Program-made: the position numbers and the translations under genes | Part shown: positions 7,353 through 15,822 of the stretch, piece by piece | How positions within the stretch are numbered: position 1 is the first letter of the stretch | Layout: each line of letters begins with the position of its first letter | Source: Micromonospora nigra | GTDB taxonomy: Bacteria; Actinomycetota; Actinomycetes; Mycobacteriales; Micromonosporaceae | Reading direction: 5' to 3' | Length of the DNA stretch: 64,000 nt | Assembly (NCBI RefSeq): GCF_900091585.1 | Contig: NZ_FMHT01000003.1 | Coordinates: forward strand, 2,093,501 to 2,157,500 | Notes under the pieces: generated by a model | What the model saw: only the letters and a program-made list of their open reading frames with translations | What the model was told of the DNA's origin: nothing | The model's database searches: none

Positions 7353-8455
7353 GGCTCCGCCCGGCCGCACGTGCCGAGGAACCGCAGCAGCGCCGCGTCG
7401 ACCTCGTCGGCGTGCTCCAGCATCACCACGTGCCCGCTGTCGGCGATCTTCACGAACTCGGCGTGCGGCAACCGCCGGACGATCTCCTCCGAATGGGTCA
7501 TCGGCGTGATCATGTCCTTGTCGCCGACGATCACCAGCACCGGGGCCTGGGCGAGCGCCACCAGCGCCGGGAACCGCGAGTGCGTCGCCAGGGTACGCAG
7601 GTAGCGGGTCACCGTGTCGGCGGACGTCCGCGAGTTCATGGTCTCCACGTACGACACCAGGGTCGGGCTCGGGTTGCGGGTGCCGAAGCCGTACCGGCGG
7701 GTCAGCAGCCAGGCGACGTTCGTCGTCGACCGGCGTGCCCGGTCGATCACCGGCGCCCCGTACCGGGTGACGTTGCCGGCCATGTGAAGCACCGGCGCGC
7801 CCACCCGGCCGAGCAGGGCCGGCGCCACCAGTTTCGTCTCCGCCAGCAGGCCGCCCGAGGTGGCCATGAGCACCGTGCCCACCACCCGGTCGCCGAACAT
7901 CTCCGGGAACAGCTCGGCGAACGCCATGATCGTCATGCCGCCCATGGAGTGGCCCACCAGCACCAGCGGCCCCTCCGGGGTGGTCCGGTCGAGCACCGCG
8001 CGGAGCGTACGGCCGAGCGCCGTCAGGTCGTACTCGCCGCTCTCCAGCCGGCCGGAGCGGCCGTGTCCCGGCTGGTCGTACGCGATGATGCGGTGTTCGC
8101 CCCGCTCCGCGAGCATCTTGCGCTGGAAGTGGAAGGTGCCCATGTCCAGACAGAAGCCGTGCACCAGCACGACGGTCGGGTTGCCCGGCACGGGGCGGGT
8201 CGGCTCGACCACCTCGACGTGCACGTCGGTGCCGTCGGGCATCTCCACGGTCAACGCCGCGTCGTACCGCTGCTCGCCGAACACCTCGTGCGCGTACGGA
8301 TCGGTGGGGTCGGCCTTGAGCCGGCGGACCAGGGCGCGTTCGGTGGCGACGCCGGCGGCGAGCCCGGCGGCGGCCACGCCGAGGGCCGCCCCGACCAGGC
8401 CGGCGGCCCTCCCGGCGGCGGTACGGGGGCGGGGGATCAGGTGCCGACCCGTCAC
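7349..8455 (-). CDS. Alpha/beta hydrolase, membrane-anchored
   Basis: 368 residues from GTG 8455, which overlaps the alr stop as GTGA. Residues about 15-40 form one hydrophobic, alanine/glycine-rich segment, probably a signal anchor. The hydrolase fold follows: oxyanion HGFCLDMGTF at about 99-108, nucleophile elbow GHSMGG with Ser170, and the C-terminal histidine in SGHVVMLEH (about 342). An acid residue is expected in VGDKDMITP. The substrate is not predictable. This hydrolase between alr and tsaE is a common arrangement in actinomycetes. It overlaps tsaE by four bases, so alr, hydrolase and tsaE are translationally coupled. Confidence 0.9.
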   Translation of the reverse strand: MTGRHLIPRPRTAAGRAAGLVGAALGVAAAGLAAGVATERALVRRLKADPTDPYAHEVFGEQRYDAALTVEMPDGTDVHVEVVEPTRPVPGNPTVVLVHGFCLDMGTFHFQRKMLAERGEHRIIAYDQPGHGRSGRLESGEYDLTALGRTLRAVLDRTTPEGPLVLVGHSMGGMTIMAFAELFPEMFGDRVVGTVLMATSGGLLAETKLVAPALLGRVGAPVLHMAGNVTRYGAPVIDRARRSTTNVAWLLTRRYGFGTRNPSPTLVSYVETMNSRTSADTVTRYLRTLATHSRFPALVALAQAPVLVIVGDKDMITPMTHSEEIVRRLPHAEFVKIADSGHVVMLEHADEVDAALLRFLGTCGRAEP

Positions 8456-9570
8456 CGGCGCTCGCCGTCGTAGACGCGGGGCACCCGGGTGCCGCCGAAG
8501 CGGGTGACGATCTCGTAGTTGATGGTGCCGACCGCCTCGGCCCAGTCGTCGGCGGTGGGCTCGCCGTCCGTGCCGGGGCCGAACAGGGTGGCCACCTCGC
8601 CGGCCGCCACCGGATCGTCGCCGCAGTCGAGCACGAACTGGTCCATGCAGACCCGGCCCGAGATGGTGCGGCGGGCCCCGGCGAGCTGCACCGGGCCCAC
8701 GTTGGAGGCGTGCCGGGGCACCCCGTCGGCGTAGCCGAGCGGAACCACGGCCAGGTTCGCGTCCCGCTGCGTGGTGTACGTGTGGCCGTACGACACGCCC
8801 GAGTCGGCCGGAACCCGCTTGGTCAGCATCACCCGGGCCCGGGCGGACATGGCCGGCCGCAGCCCGTACCGCTCGCCGGTCACCGGGGACAGGCCGTAGA
8901 TCGCCAGGCCGGGGCGAACCAGGTCGAAGTGGGTGTCCGGGCGGGTCAGGGTGGCCGCGGAGTTGGCCAGGTGCCGGTAGCGGGGGCGCAGCCCGGCCTG
9001 CTCGACCATGCCCAGACCCTCGCGGAACACGGCGAGCTGCCGGTCGGTGGTGGGGTGGCCGGGCGAGTCCGCGTACACGAAGTGGCTCCACACCCCGACC
9101 ACCTCGACCAGGCCGTCGGCCTGCGCCTTCGCGGCGGCCTCCAGCAGGCGGGGCCAGTCGGCGACCGTCGCGCCGCCCCGGGACAGCCCGGTGTCGATCT
9201 TCAGGTGCAGGTGGGCGGCCCGACCGGCGACCCGGGCCGCCTCGACCATCTCGTGCAGTTGGGGCAGGCTCGCCGCGCCGAGGTCCACCCCCGCCGCCAC
9301 GCCCTCGTGCAGCGGCAGCCCCGGAGAGAGCAGCCAGGCCAGCACGGGGACGGTGATCCCGGCCCGGCGCAGCTCCAACGCCTCGTCCAGCGTGCAGACG
9401 CCCAGCCAGTCGGCCCCGGCGTCGAGCGCAGCCCGGGCGGCCGGGAGCATGCCGTGGCCGTACCCGTCGGCCTTCACCACCGCCATCAGCTCGGCGCCGG
9501 TGCCGGCCCGGAGTCGGGTCACGTTCTCCCGGATCGCGTCGAGGTCGACACGTACCTCCGCCTGCCACAT
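8452..9570 (-). CDS. alr: Alanine racemase
   Basis: PLP enzyme interconverting L- and D-alanine for peptidoglycan. 372 residues from the ATG at 9570 (MWQAEVRVDLDAIRENV). The PLP lysine is in VVKADGYGHG (Lys33). The second catalytic residue, a tyrosine, is in SGVSYGHTYT (Tyr261). CMDQF and the C-terminal YEIVTRFGGTRVPRVY are as in the family. It lies 51 bp downstream of nnr and overlaps the hydrolase gene. Confidence 0.97.
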   Translation of the reverse strand: MWQAEVRVDLDAIRENVTRLRAGTGAELMAVVKADGYGHGMLPAARAALDAGADWLGVCTLDEALELRRAGITVPVLAWLLSPGLPLHEGVAAGVDLGAASLPQLHEMVEAARVAGRAAHLHLKIDTGLSRGGATVADWPRLLEAAAKAQADGLVEVVGVWSHFVYADSPGHPTTDRQLAVFREGLGMVEQAGLRPRYRHLANSAATLTRPDTHFDLVRPGLAIYGLSPVTGERYGLRPAMSARARVMLTKRVPADSGVSYGHTYTTQRDANLAVVPLGYADGVPRHASNVGPVQLAGARRTISGRVCMDQFVLDCGDDPVAAGEVATLFGPGTDGEPTADDWAEAVGTINYEIVTRFGGTRVPRVYDGERR

Positions 9571-9621
9571 GCCCCCAAGCCTACTTCCGCGCTGATCAGC
9601 GGGCGGCACCCCGCCCACGTC

Positions 9622-11094
9622 TCACCCCAGCAGAGGCGCGACCACCGGGCGCAGCGCCGACGCCACGTCGGGCGCGGTCACCGGGCCGCCCCGGGCCGCC
9701 TCCCGGCCGGCCAGCCCGTGCAGGTACGCCGCGGCCGTGGCCGCCCGTTCGGCGGGCAGCCCGGCGGCCAGCAGCGAGCCGAGCAGCCCGGCCAGCACGT
9801 CGCCCGTGCCGCCGGTGGCCAGCGCGGGGGTGCCGGTCGGGTTGACGTACGCCCGGCCGCCCGGCATGGCGACCACCGTGCGGTCGCCCTTGAGCAGCAC
9901 CACCGCGTTCATCCAGGCGGCCAGTCGCAGTGCCGCGCCGACCCGGTCACCGTCCGGGGCCTCCCCGCACAGCCGGGTGAACTCCCGGTCGTGCGGGGTC
10001 ACCACGATCGGGGCGTCCCGCTCGCGCAGCCGGTCGGCGAGGGAACCGTCGACCAGCAGGGTCAACGCGTCCGCGTCGAGCACCACCGGCACCGGGGCGG
10101 CCAGCACGGCGCGCAGCTCCGCCGCCGCGTGCTCGTCGGTGCCCAGCCCCGAACCGCACACCCACGCCTGCACCCGACCGGCGTCGGCCACCCGCCCGGT
10201 GGCGATGACCGAGGGATACCGGTGCACGACCTCGGCGCGGGCGCCACCCGCGTAGCGGACCAGCCCCGTCGGGCCGGCCAGGGCCCCGCCGACGGAGAGC
10301 ACGGCCGCGCCGGGGTACGTCGCCGAACCGGTCGCCACGCCGACCACCCCCCGGGTGTACTTCTCCGACTCCGGGCCGAGCCGCGGCCACCAGTCCGCCA
10401 CGTCCGACCACTCGGTGACGCGCAGGGCCGGGCTGCCGCGCAGCCACGGGTCGAGGCCGATGTCGACCAGCTCCACCTGCCCGGCGAGGGCGGCGGCCGG
10501 GCCGACCACCAGGGCCGGCTTCAACGCGCCGAAGGTCACCGTCACGTCGGCGCGCACGGCGCTGGGCTGTCCGGAGGGGGTCACCGGCACCGCGCCGGTG
10601 TCGACCGCGACGCCGCTGGGCACGTCCACCGCCACCACGGTCGCCCGTGCGCCGTCACGGCCCTGGTGCCGGGCCAGGCTCGCCGCCAGTTGCTCAGCCG
10701 GCTCCCGCAGCCCGCCCCGCCCGCCGATGCCGACGACGCCGTCGAGCACCAGGTCGACCACGGCCGGCGGACGGTCCACCACCCGGCCACCGGCGGCCCG
10801 GAACGCGGCCAGCCCCTCGGCGTGCGCCCGCCCGGGGGTGAGCAGCAGCGCCGACACCGCCGCGCCGCGCCGCGCCAGGCGGGCACCCGCGTACAGCGCG
10901 TCGCCGCCGTTGTCGCCCGAGCCGACCAGCAGCAGCACCCGCCCGCCGTACACGCCGCCCCGGTCGGCGAGCAGCAGGGCACAGCGGCGGGCCAGCCCGG
11001 CCGCCGCCCGCTGCATCAGCGTGCCGGGCGGCAGGGTGGCCATCAGGCCGGCCTCCGCCGCGCGTACGTCCGCCACCCGCCACACCGCTCTCAT
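9622..11094 (-). CDS. nnr: Bifunctional NAD(P)H-hydrate repair enzyme (epimerase + dehydratase)
   Basis: 490 residues with two domains. The N-terminal epimerase (about 1-210) carries LLLVGSGDNGGDALYAGARL. The C-terminal ADP-dependent dehydratase of ribokinase-like fold (about 220-490) carries VVLDADALTLL, VTPHDREFTRL and the nucleotide loop ATGGTGDVLAGLLGS. Together they repair hydrated NADH/NADPH. Start ATG 11094, with GGGAG four bases upstream. That Shine-Dalgarno-like sequence is part of one unit of the short repeat between acpS and this gene. Confidence 0.95.
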   Translation of the reverse strand: MRAVWRVADVRAAEAGLMATLPPGTLMQRAAAGLARRCALLLADRGGVYGGRVLLLVGSGDNGGDALYAGARLARRGAAVSALLLTPGRAHAEGLAAFRAAGGRVVDRPPAVVDLVLDGVVGIGGRGGLREPAEQLAASLARHQGRDGARATVVAVDVPSGVAVDTGAVPVTPSGQPSAVRADVTVTFGALKPALVVGPAAALAGQVELVDIGLDPWLRGSPALRVTEWSDVADWWPRLGPESEKYTRGVVGVATGSATYPGAAVLSVGGALAGPTGLVRYAGGARAEVVHRYPSVIATGRVADAGRVQAWVCGSGLGTDEHAAAELRAVLAAPVPVVLDADALTLLVDGSLADRLRERDAPIVVTPHDREFTRLCGEAPDGDRVGAALRLAAWMNAVVLLKGDRTVVAMPGGRAYVNPTGTPALATGGTGDVLAGLLGSLLAAGLPAERAATAAAYLHGLAGREAARGGPVTAPDVASALRPVVAPLLG

Positions 11095-11096
11095 GT

Positions 11097-11168
11097 CACT
11101 CCCGTCCCCGTGTGCACGCCGTCCCCGTGCCACTCCCGTCCCCGTGTGCCGGTCCCGTCCCCGTGTGC
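11097..11168. repeat. 19-bp repeat filling the acpS-nnr gap
   Basis: Three 19-bp copies of (CAC/CGG)TCCCGTCCCCGTGTGC lie at 11097-11115, 11131-11149 and 11150-11168. A shortened 15-bp copy lies at 11116-11130. On the minus strand each full copy reads GCACACGGGGACGGGA(G/C)..., and the copy nearest nnr supplies the GGGAG in front of its ATG. Confidence 0.9.
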
Positions 11169-11170
11169 GG

Positions 11171-11539
11171 TCAGCGCTCCGCCACCACCATCGCCGAGGC
11201 GATCCCGCCGTCGTGCGACAGCGACAGGTGCCAGCGGTTGATGCCACGTTCGGTCGCCGCCGCCGCGACCGTGCCGGAGACGGTCAACCAGGGGCGGCCG
11301 TCCGGGTCCGGCACGATCTCGCAGTCGTGCCAGCTCAGCCCGGCCGGCGCACCGAGCGCCTTGGCCACCGCCTCCTTCGCGGCGAAGCGGGCCGCCATCG
11401 ATTCGGGCGAACGCGGGTTGCCGGAGACCGTGTAGCGCTCGGCCTCGGTGAACAGCCGGTCGGCGAGCAGCGGTGTGCGCGCCAACGCCCGGGCGAACCG
11501 GTCGACCAGAACGACGTCGATGCCGACAGCGACGATCAC
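11171..11539 (-). CDS. acpS: Holo-[acyl-carrier-protein] synthase
   Basis: Phosphopantetheinyl transferase that activates acyl carrier protein. 122 residues from GTG 11539 ([15 protein letters not shown]), with AGGGTGAGG upstream; a GTG three codons earlier is an alternative. The magnesium-binding segments are the GID near the start and [13 protein letters not shown] in the middle. The C-terminal [19 protein letters not shown] is the usual beta-strand end. It is the first gene of the acpS-nnr-alr-tsaE run. Confidence 0.95.
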   Translation of the reverse strand: MIVAVGIDVVLVDRFARALARTPLLADRLFTEAERYTVSGNPRSPESMAARFAAKEAVAKALGAPAGLSWHDCEIVPDPDGRPWLTVSGTVAAAATERGINRWHLSLSHDGGIASAMVVAER

Positions 11540-11713
11540 GGCCCTCACCCTACCGGCGTGGGGGCCCGCAGATTAGTCGTCGGCCACGCGATGGGCAATG
11601 CCTGTGGACGACCCGGGGGTACGCGCCGGACCGGCCGTCCACAGGGGCGGCGGCGGGGCCGGCGGACGGCCTAGCGTCGGGCCCGTCGAGGCGGTCGGGC
11701 ACGGGGGTGGCTG

Positions 11714-12010
11714 GTGGTGGAGGTTCCGTTCACGGTCGAGCCGGAGGTGTTGCGTCGGGCGGCGCGGGCTCTCGGCGACGAGGGATACCGGCTCTGCCAC
11801 GGGCTGACCGGGGTGCCGGGGCTGGTCGTGGCGGCGCCCGGATGGGCCGCCGGGGCGGCGACGGCCGTGCTGGAGGCGGCGGTGCACGGTTGGTGCGGCC
11901 GGCTCGGCGCCAGGGTGGCGGCAACGGGAGAGGCGGTCCGTGGGGCTGCCGAGGCCTACGAGTCGGTCGACGACCGCGCCGCCGCCCGGCTCAGGGCGGT
12001 ACCCCGGTGA
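11714..12010 (+). CDS. Small helical protein next to a DUF1023 hydrolase
   Basis: 98 residues, alanine-rich and mostly helical, with PGWAAGAATAVLEAAVHGW in the centre and EAYESVDDRAAARL at the end. Size and helix-turn-helix layout resemble WXG100/ESX-type proteins, although a clean WXG is not present (GWAAG and HGWCG are near it). It directly precedes the DUF1023-type hydrolase, which has its own helical N-terminus. Such pairs are seen in actinomycete ESX-associated loci, so secretion is an inference. GTG start at 11714, or the next codon. Confidence 0.65.
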   Translation: MVEVPFTVEPEVLRRAARALGDEGYRLCHGLTGVPGLVVAAPGWAAGAATAVLEAAVHGWCGRLGARVAATGEAVRGAAEAYESVDDRAAARLRAVPR

Positions 12011-12071
12011 CCGGCCGCCCGACGCGGGAGGGGTTGCCGATGGCCAGCCGCCCGACCCGAGTGGGTGCCCG

Positions 12072-13739
12072 GTGAGCGGGCATCCGGCGCAGGTGGGCAA
12101 CCCGGCGGCCGGCTCGGCGGGGGTCGGTGCCGCCCCGTCCACCGCCGCCCCGCCCACCGCCGGGGCCGGCATCGGCTACCGGCAGCTCTGGGCGGCCGAC
12201 CCGGGCGACTGGCGGGCGGCGGGCCGGGCCTGGGGTGCGCTGACCGGGCTGGCGCAACGCCGGCGGAGCAGCCTCGACCGGCAGGCGGGCACCCTGCGAA
12301 CCGCCTGGGCGGGCGGCGCCGCGTCGGCGGCCGATCACCGGTTGGGCGGGTTGGGCAGGGAACTGACGGCGTTGGCGCCCGCGATGATCGAGGCCGAGCA
12401 GACGCTCGCCGAGTTCGCCCGGCGGGTGCAGACCGCCCGGGCCCGCCTCGACGCGGCGGTGGCGTCGGCGCAGGTGTCCGGCGTACGCGTCGACCGGGAC
12501 GGGCGGGTGTCCGCCGGCCCGGCCCCGGCCCCCGGGCCCGTGGTGGCCGGTGTCGCACGAGCACTGCGCGACGCGCTCGACCTGGCCGGGACCGCCGACC
12601 GGGAGGCGGCGGCCCGGTTGGCGGCGCTGTCGGAGGCCGCCCACACCGGGTGGGTCGATCCGCCGCCGCCCGACCGACCGTGGCCCGGTGCGTCACCGGC
12701 GGCGGTGCGGGCCTGGTGGTCGGGGCTCACCGCGGCCGAGCGGCGGTGGTTGGTGACGTACGAACCGGAGCGGGTGGGCGGGCTCGACGGGATCCCGGCG
12801 GCGGCTCGGGACCAGGCCAACCGCCTGCGGCTCGACGCCGTCCGCGACGAGTTGCTCGCCGAGCGGGCACGGCTGCTGCTGCGGGTGCCGAGAGGGCCGG
12901 TGGAGGCCGTCGGGCTGCTCCGCGTGGAGGCGTCCCTCGCCGGGCTGACGGCGCTGACCGGGCGGCTCGACGCACCGGAGGCTCCCCGGGCGTACCTGCT
13001 CGGCATCGATCCGGCCGGTGAGGGTCGGGCAGTGGTGGCGCTGGGCAACCCGGACCGTTCGACCCGGGTGTTGACGCACGTGCCGGGGATGACCGCCGGG
13101 CTGGACGACGCCACCGACGAGCTGGGCCGGGCGGGCCGGGTGCTGGGCCGGTGCGCCGAGCTGGCCCCCGGCGAGGAGACCTCGGCGGTGCTCTGGCTGG
13201 ACTACGACGCCCCCGACTTCCTGCACGAGGCCGCCGGGGACGGGCGGGCCCGCGACGCCGGTGGCGCACTGCACCGGTTCCAGGAGGGGTTACGGGCCAC
13301 CCACGAGGGGCCACCGGCCCGGCAGACGGTGCTCGGGCACAGCTACGGCTCGCTGGTGGTCGGCGCGGCTGCCCGCGACCACGGGCTGGCCGCCGACGCG
13401 CTGGTCTTCGTGGGGTCGCCGGGCGTCGGGGTGGCGCACGCCTCCGAGCTGGGCGTGCCCCCCGGCCAGGTCTGGGCGAGCACCGCCCCCGACGACGTGA
13501 TCCGGCTGACCCGACCGCCCGACGACCTGGCCCGACAGGCCGTGCTGGGCGGCTCGCCGGTGGGCACGCTGGCGGGGCTGCTGACGGGGCGGGACGACGA
13601 GCGCTGGTTCGGGCACGATCCCGCCGACCCGGGCTTCGGCGGGCGGACGTTCCCCAGCGGCCGGCACGGGCACACCGGCTACTGGGAGCCGGCCAACCCG
13701 GCACTGGACGGCATGGCCCGCGTGGTGCTGGGCCGGTGA
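12072..13739 (+). CDS. DUF1023-type alpha/beta hydrolase with helical N-terminal domain
   Basis: 555 residues from GTG 12072. After a proline/alanine-rich start, residues about 35-150 are helical (WAADPGDWRAAGRAWGALTGL and later) like an ESX/LXG-type helical hairpin. The catalytic domain fills roughly 230-555: it contains LGIDPAGEGRAVVALGNPD, the nucleophile elbow GHSYGS (Ser424), VFVGSPGVGV, and HTGYW at the end for the histidine. This matches the DUF1023 esterase-like family. Its substrate is unknown. The start is uncertain because no good Shine-Dalgarno is visible; a 22-codon frame at 12007 overlaps the start. Convergent with glmS. Confidence 0.85.
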   Translation: MSGHPAQVGNPAAGSAGVGAAPSTAAPPTAGAGIGYRQLWAADPGDWRAAGRAWGALTGLAQRRRSSLDRQAGTLRTAWAGGAASAADHRLGGLGRELTALAPAMIEAEQTLAEFARRVQTARARLDAAVASAQVSGVRVDRDGRVSAGPAPAPGPVVAGVARALRDALDLAGTADREAAARLAALSEAAHTGWVDPPPPDRPWPGASPAAVRAWWSGLTAAERRWLVTYEPERVGGLDGIPAAARDQANRLRLDAVRDELLAERARLLLRVPRGPVEAVGLLRVEASLAGLTALTGRLDAPEAPRAYLLGIDPAGEGRAVVALGNPDRSTRVLTHVPGMTAGLDDATDELGRAGRVLGRCAELAPGEETSAVLWLDYDAPDFLHEAAGDGRARDAGGALHRFQEGLRATHEGPPARQTVLGHSYGSLVVGAAARDHGLAADALVFVGSPGVGVAHASELGVPPGQVWASTAPDDVIRLTRPPDDLARQAVLGGSPVGTLAGLLTGRDDERWFGHDPADPGFGGRTFPSGRHGHTGYWEPANPALDGMARVVLGR

Positions 13740-13762
13740 CCCGGGAACGGGCCGGGGATCGC

Positions 13763-15676
13763 CTACTCCACCGTGACGGACTTGGCCAGGTTGCGGGGCT
13801 GGTCGACGTCGTGGCCCCGGGCAGCGGCGATCTCCGCCGCGAACACCTGCAACGGCACGGTCGTCACCAGCGGCGCGAGCAGCGTCGGGGTGCGCGGCAC
13901 GTGGATCAGGTGGTCGGCGTAGCGGACGACGGCCTCATCGCCCTCCTCGGCGATCACGATGGTGCGGGCCCCCCGGGCGCGGACCTCCTGGATGTTGGAG
14001 ACGATCTTGTCGTGCAGCAGGCCCCGGCCGACCGGGGACGGCACCACGCAGATGACCGGCGTGCCCTTGTCGATCAGGGCGATCGGGCCGTGCTTCAGCT
14101 CGCCGGCGGCGAAGCCCTCGGCGTGCATGTACGCCAGCTCCTTGAGCTTGAGCGCACCCTCCAGCGCCACCGGGTAGCCGACGTGCCGGCCGATGAACAG
14201 CACGGTGGGCTCCGACCTCAGCTCCCGGGCCAGCTCCCGCACCGGATCCATCCGACCCAGCAGCTCGCGCAGCTTGGCCGGCATCCGGTGCAGCTGGTCG
14301 ACGACGGCGGCCACCTCGTCGGCGAACTTGATGCCCCGCACCTGGGCCAGGTGCAGGCCGATCAGGTAACAGGCGACGAGCTGGGTGAGGAACGCCTTGG
14401 TGGAGGCGACGGCGATCTCCGGGCCGCCGTGGGTGTAGAGCACGGCGTCGGACTCGCGCGGGATGGTGGAGCCGTTGGTGTTGCAGATGGCCAGCACCCG
14501 GGCTTTCTGCTCCTTGGCGTGCCGCAGCGCCATCAGGGTGTCCATCGTCTCGCCGGACTGGGAGATCACCACGATGAGGGTGGACCGGTCGAGCACCGGG
14601 TCGCGATAGCGGAACTCGCTGGCCAGTTCCACCTCGCAGGGGATCCGGGTCCAGTGTTCGATGGCGTACTTGGCGACCAGACCCGAGTGGTACGCGGTGC
14701 CACAGGCCACGATGAAGATCTTGTCGACGTCGCGCAGGTCCTGGTCGGACAGGCGTACCTCGTCGAGCATGATCTCGCCGGTCTCGGTGAGCCGGCCGAG
14801 CAGGGTGTCGGCGACGGCCTGCGGCTGCTCCTCGATCTCCTTGAGCATGAACCAGTCGTAGCCGCCCTTCTCGGCGGCCGAGGAGTCCCAGTCGATGTGG
14901 AAGTCCTTGCCGCTGGCGGGCTGGCCGGTGAAGTCGGTGATCTCGATCGTGTCGGCCGTGATGAGCACGATCTGGTCCTGGCCCAGCTCGACGGCCTCGC
15001 GGGTGTGTTCGATGAAGGCGGCGACATCGCTGGCGAGGTAGTTCTCGCCCTCGCCCCGGCCGACGACCAGCGGCGAGTTCCGCCGGGCCCCGACGACGGC
15101 CCCGGGGACGGCGGCGTCCACGGCGAGCAGGGTGAAAGCCCCCTCCAACCGCTGGCACACCACCCGCATGCCGGCGGCGAGCAGTTGCGGGCCGTCGGGG
15201 TGGCCGGCGGCCCGCAGGTCGGCGAGCGCGGCGGAGAGCAGGTGCGCGGCGCACTCGGTGTCGGTGTCGCTGGTGAAGTTGACGCCGTCGGCCTCCAGTT
15301 CGGCGCGCAGCTTCGCGAAGTTCTCGATGATGCCGTTGTGAATGACGGCGACCCGCCCGTCGGGGGCCAGGTGCGGGTGGGCGTTGCGGTCGGTGGGGCC
15401 ACCGTGGGTCGCCCAGCGGGTGTGCCCGATGCCGGTGGTGCCGTCGCCGATGCCCATGGGGCTGGCGGCGCAGGACGTCGGGTCGTTGGCGGCCCGCTCG
15501 GAGAGGACCTTCTCCAGGTTGGCCAGCTTGCCGGCCTTCTTCTCCGTCAGCAGCTCGCCGTCGCAGACGATGGCGACGCCGGCCGAGTCGTAGCCGCGGT
15601 ACTCCAGCCGCCGCAGGCCGTCGAGCACGATGCCGAGCGCCGGGCGACCGCCGGCGTAACCCACGATTCCACACAT
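13763..15676 (-). CDS. glmS: Glutamine--fructose-6-phosphate aminotransferase
   Basis: First step of UDP-GlcNAc synthesis. 637 residues beginning MCGIVGYAGG with the catalytic Cys2, so the start at 15676 is fixed. The glutaminase half (to about 240) contains GIGHTRWATHGGPTDRNAHP. It is followed by two SIS sugar-isomerase domains (SQSGETMDTLMAL; FIGRHVGYPVALEGALKLKE) and the C-terminal PRNLAKSVTVE. No Shine-Dalgarno is visible; TAGGCT lies seven bases before the ATG, so the message may be leaderless. glmM, the next enzyme of the pathway, is 3 kb away. Confidence 0.98.
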   Translation of the reverse strand: MCGIVGYAGGRPALGIVLDGLRRLEYRGYDSAGVAIVCDGELLTEKKAGKLANLEKVLSERAANDPTSCAASPMGIGDGTTGIGHTRWATHGGPTDRNAHPHLAPDGRVAVIHNGIIENFAKLRAELEADGVNFTSDTDTECAAHLLSAALADLRAAGHPDGPQLLAAGMRVVCQRLEGAFTLLAVDAAVPGAVVGARRNSPLVVGRGEGENYLASDVAAFIEHTREAVELGQDQIVLITADTIEITDFTGQPASGKDFHIDWDSSAAEKGGYDWFMLKEIEEQPQAVADTLLGRLTETGEIMLDEVRLSDQDLRDVDKIFIVACGTAYHSGLVAKYAIEHWTRIPCEVELASEFRYRDPVLDRSTLIVVISQSGETMDTLMALRHAKEQKARVLAICNTNGSTIPRESDAVLYTHGGPEIAVASTKAFLTQLVACYLIGLHLAQVRGIKFADEVAAVVDQLHRMPAKLRELLGRMDPVRELARELRSEPTVLFIGRHVGYPVALEGALKLKELAYMHAEGFAAGELKHGPIALIDKGTPVICVVPSPVGRGLLHDKIVSNIQEVRARGARTIVIAEEGDEAVVRYADHLIHVPRTPTLLAPLVTTVPLQVFAAEIAAARGHDVDQPRNLAKSVTVE

Positions 15677-15822
15677 GGCTCGCAGCCTAACCCAGCTTCG
15701 CTCATGGTGCGTGCTCGAAAGCCTGGTAAACAAGCATCGAACTTGAGCGAACAGGCGAGTGTGGTGCTCCTGGGCACAAAGCCCTCATCCGGAGCCGCCC
15801 CGGCGGCCCGTACCCTGGCGAC

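Noticed and set aside
12007..12075. 22-codon open frame between the small helical protein and the DUF1023 gene
   Set aside because: It overlaps both neighbours by a few bases, but it is very short, has no Shine-Dalgarno and its sequence resembles decayed repeat; too little to call a gene.
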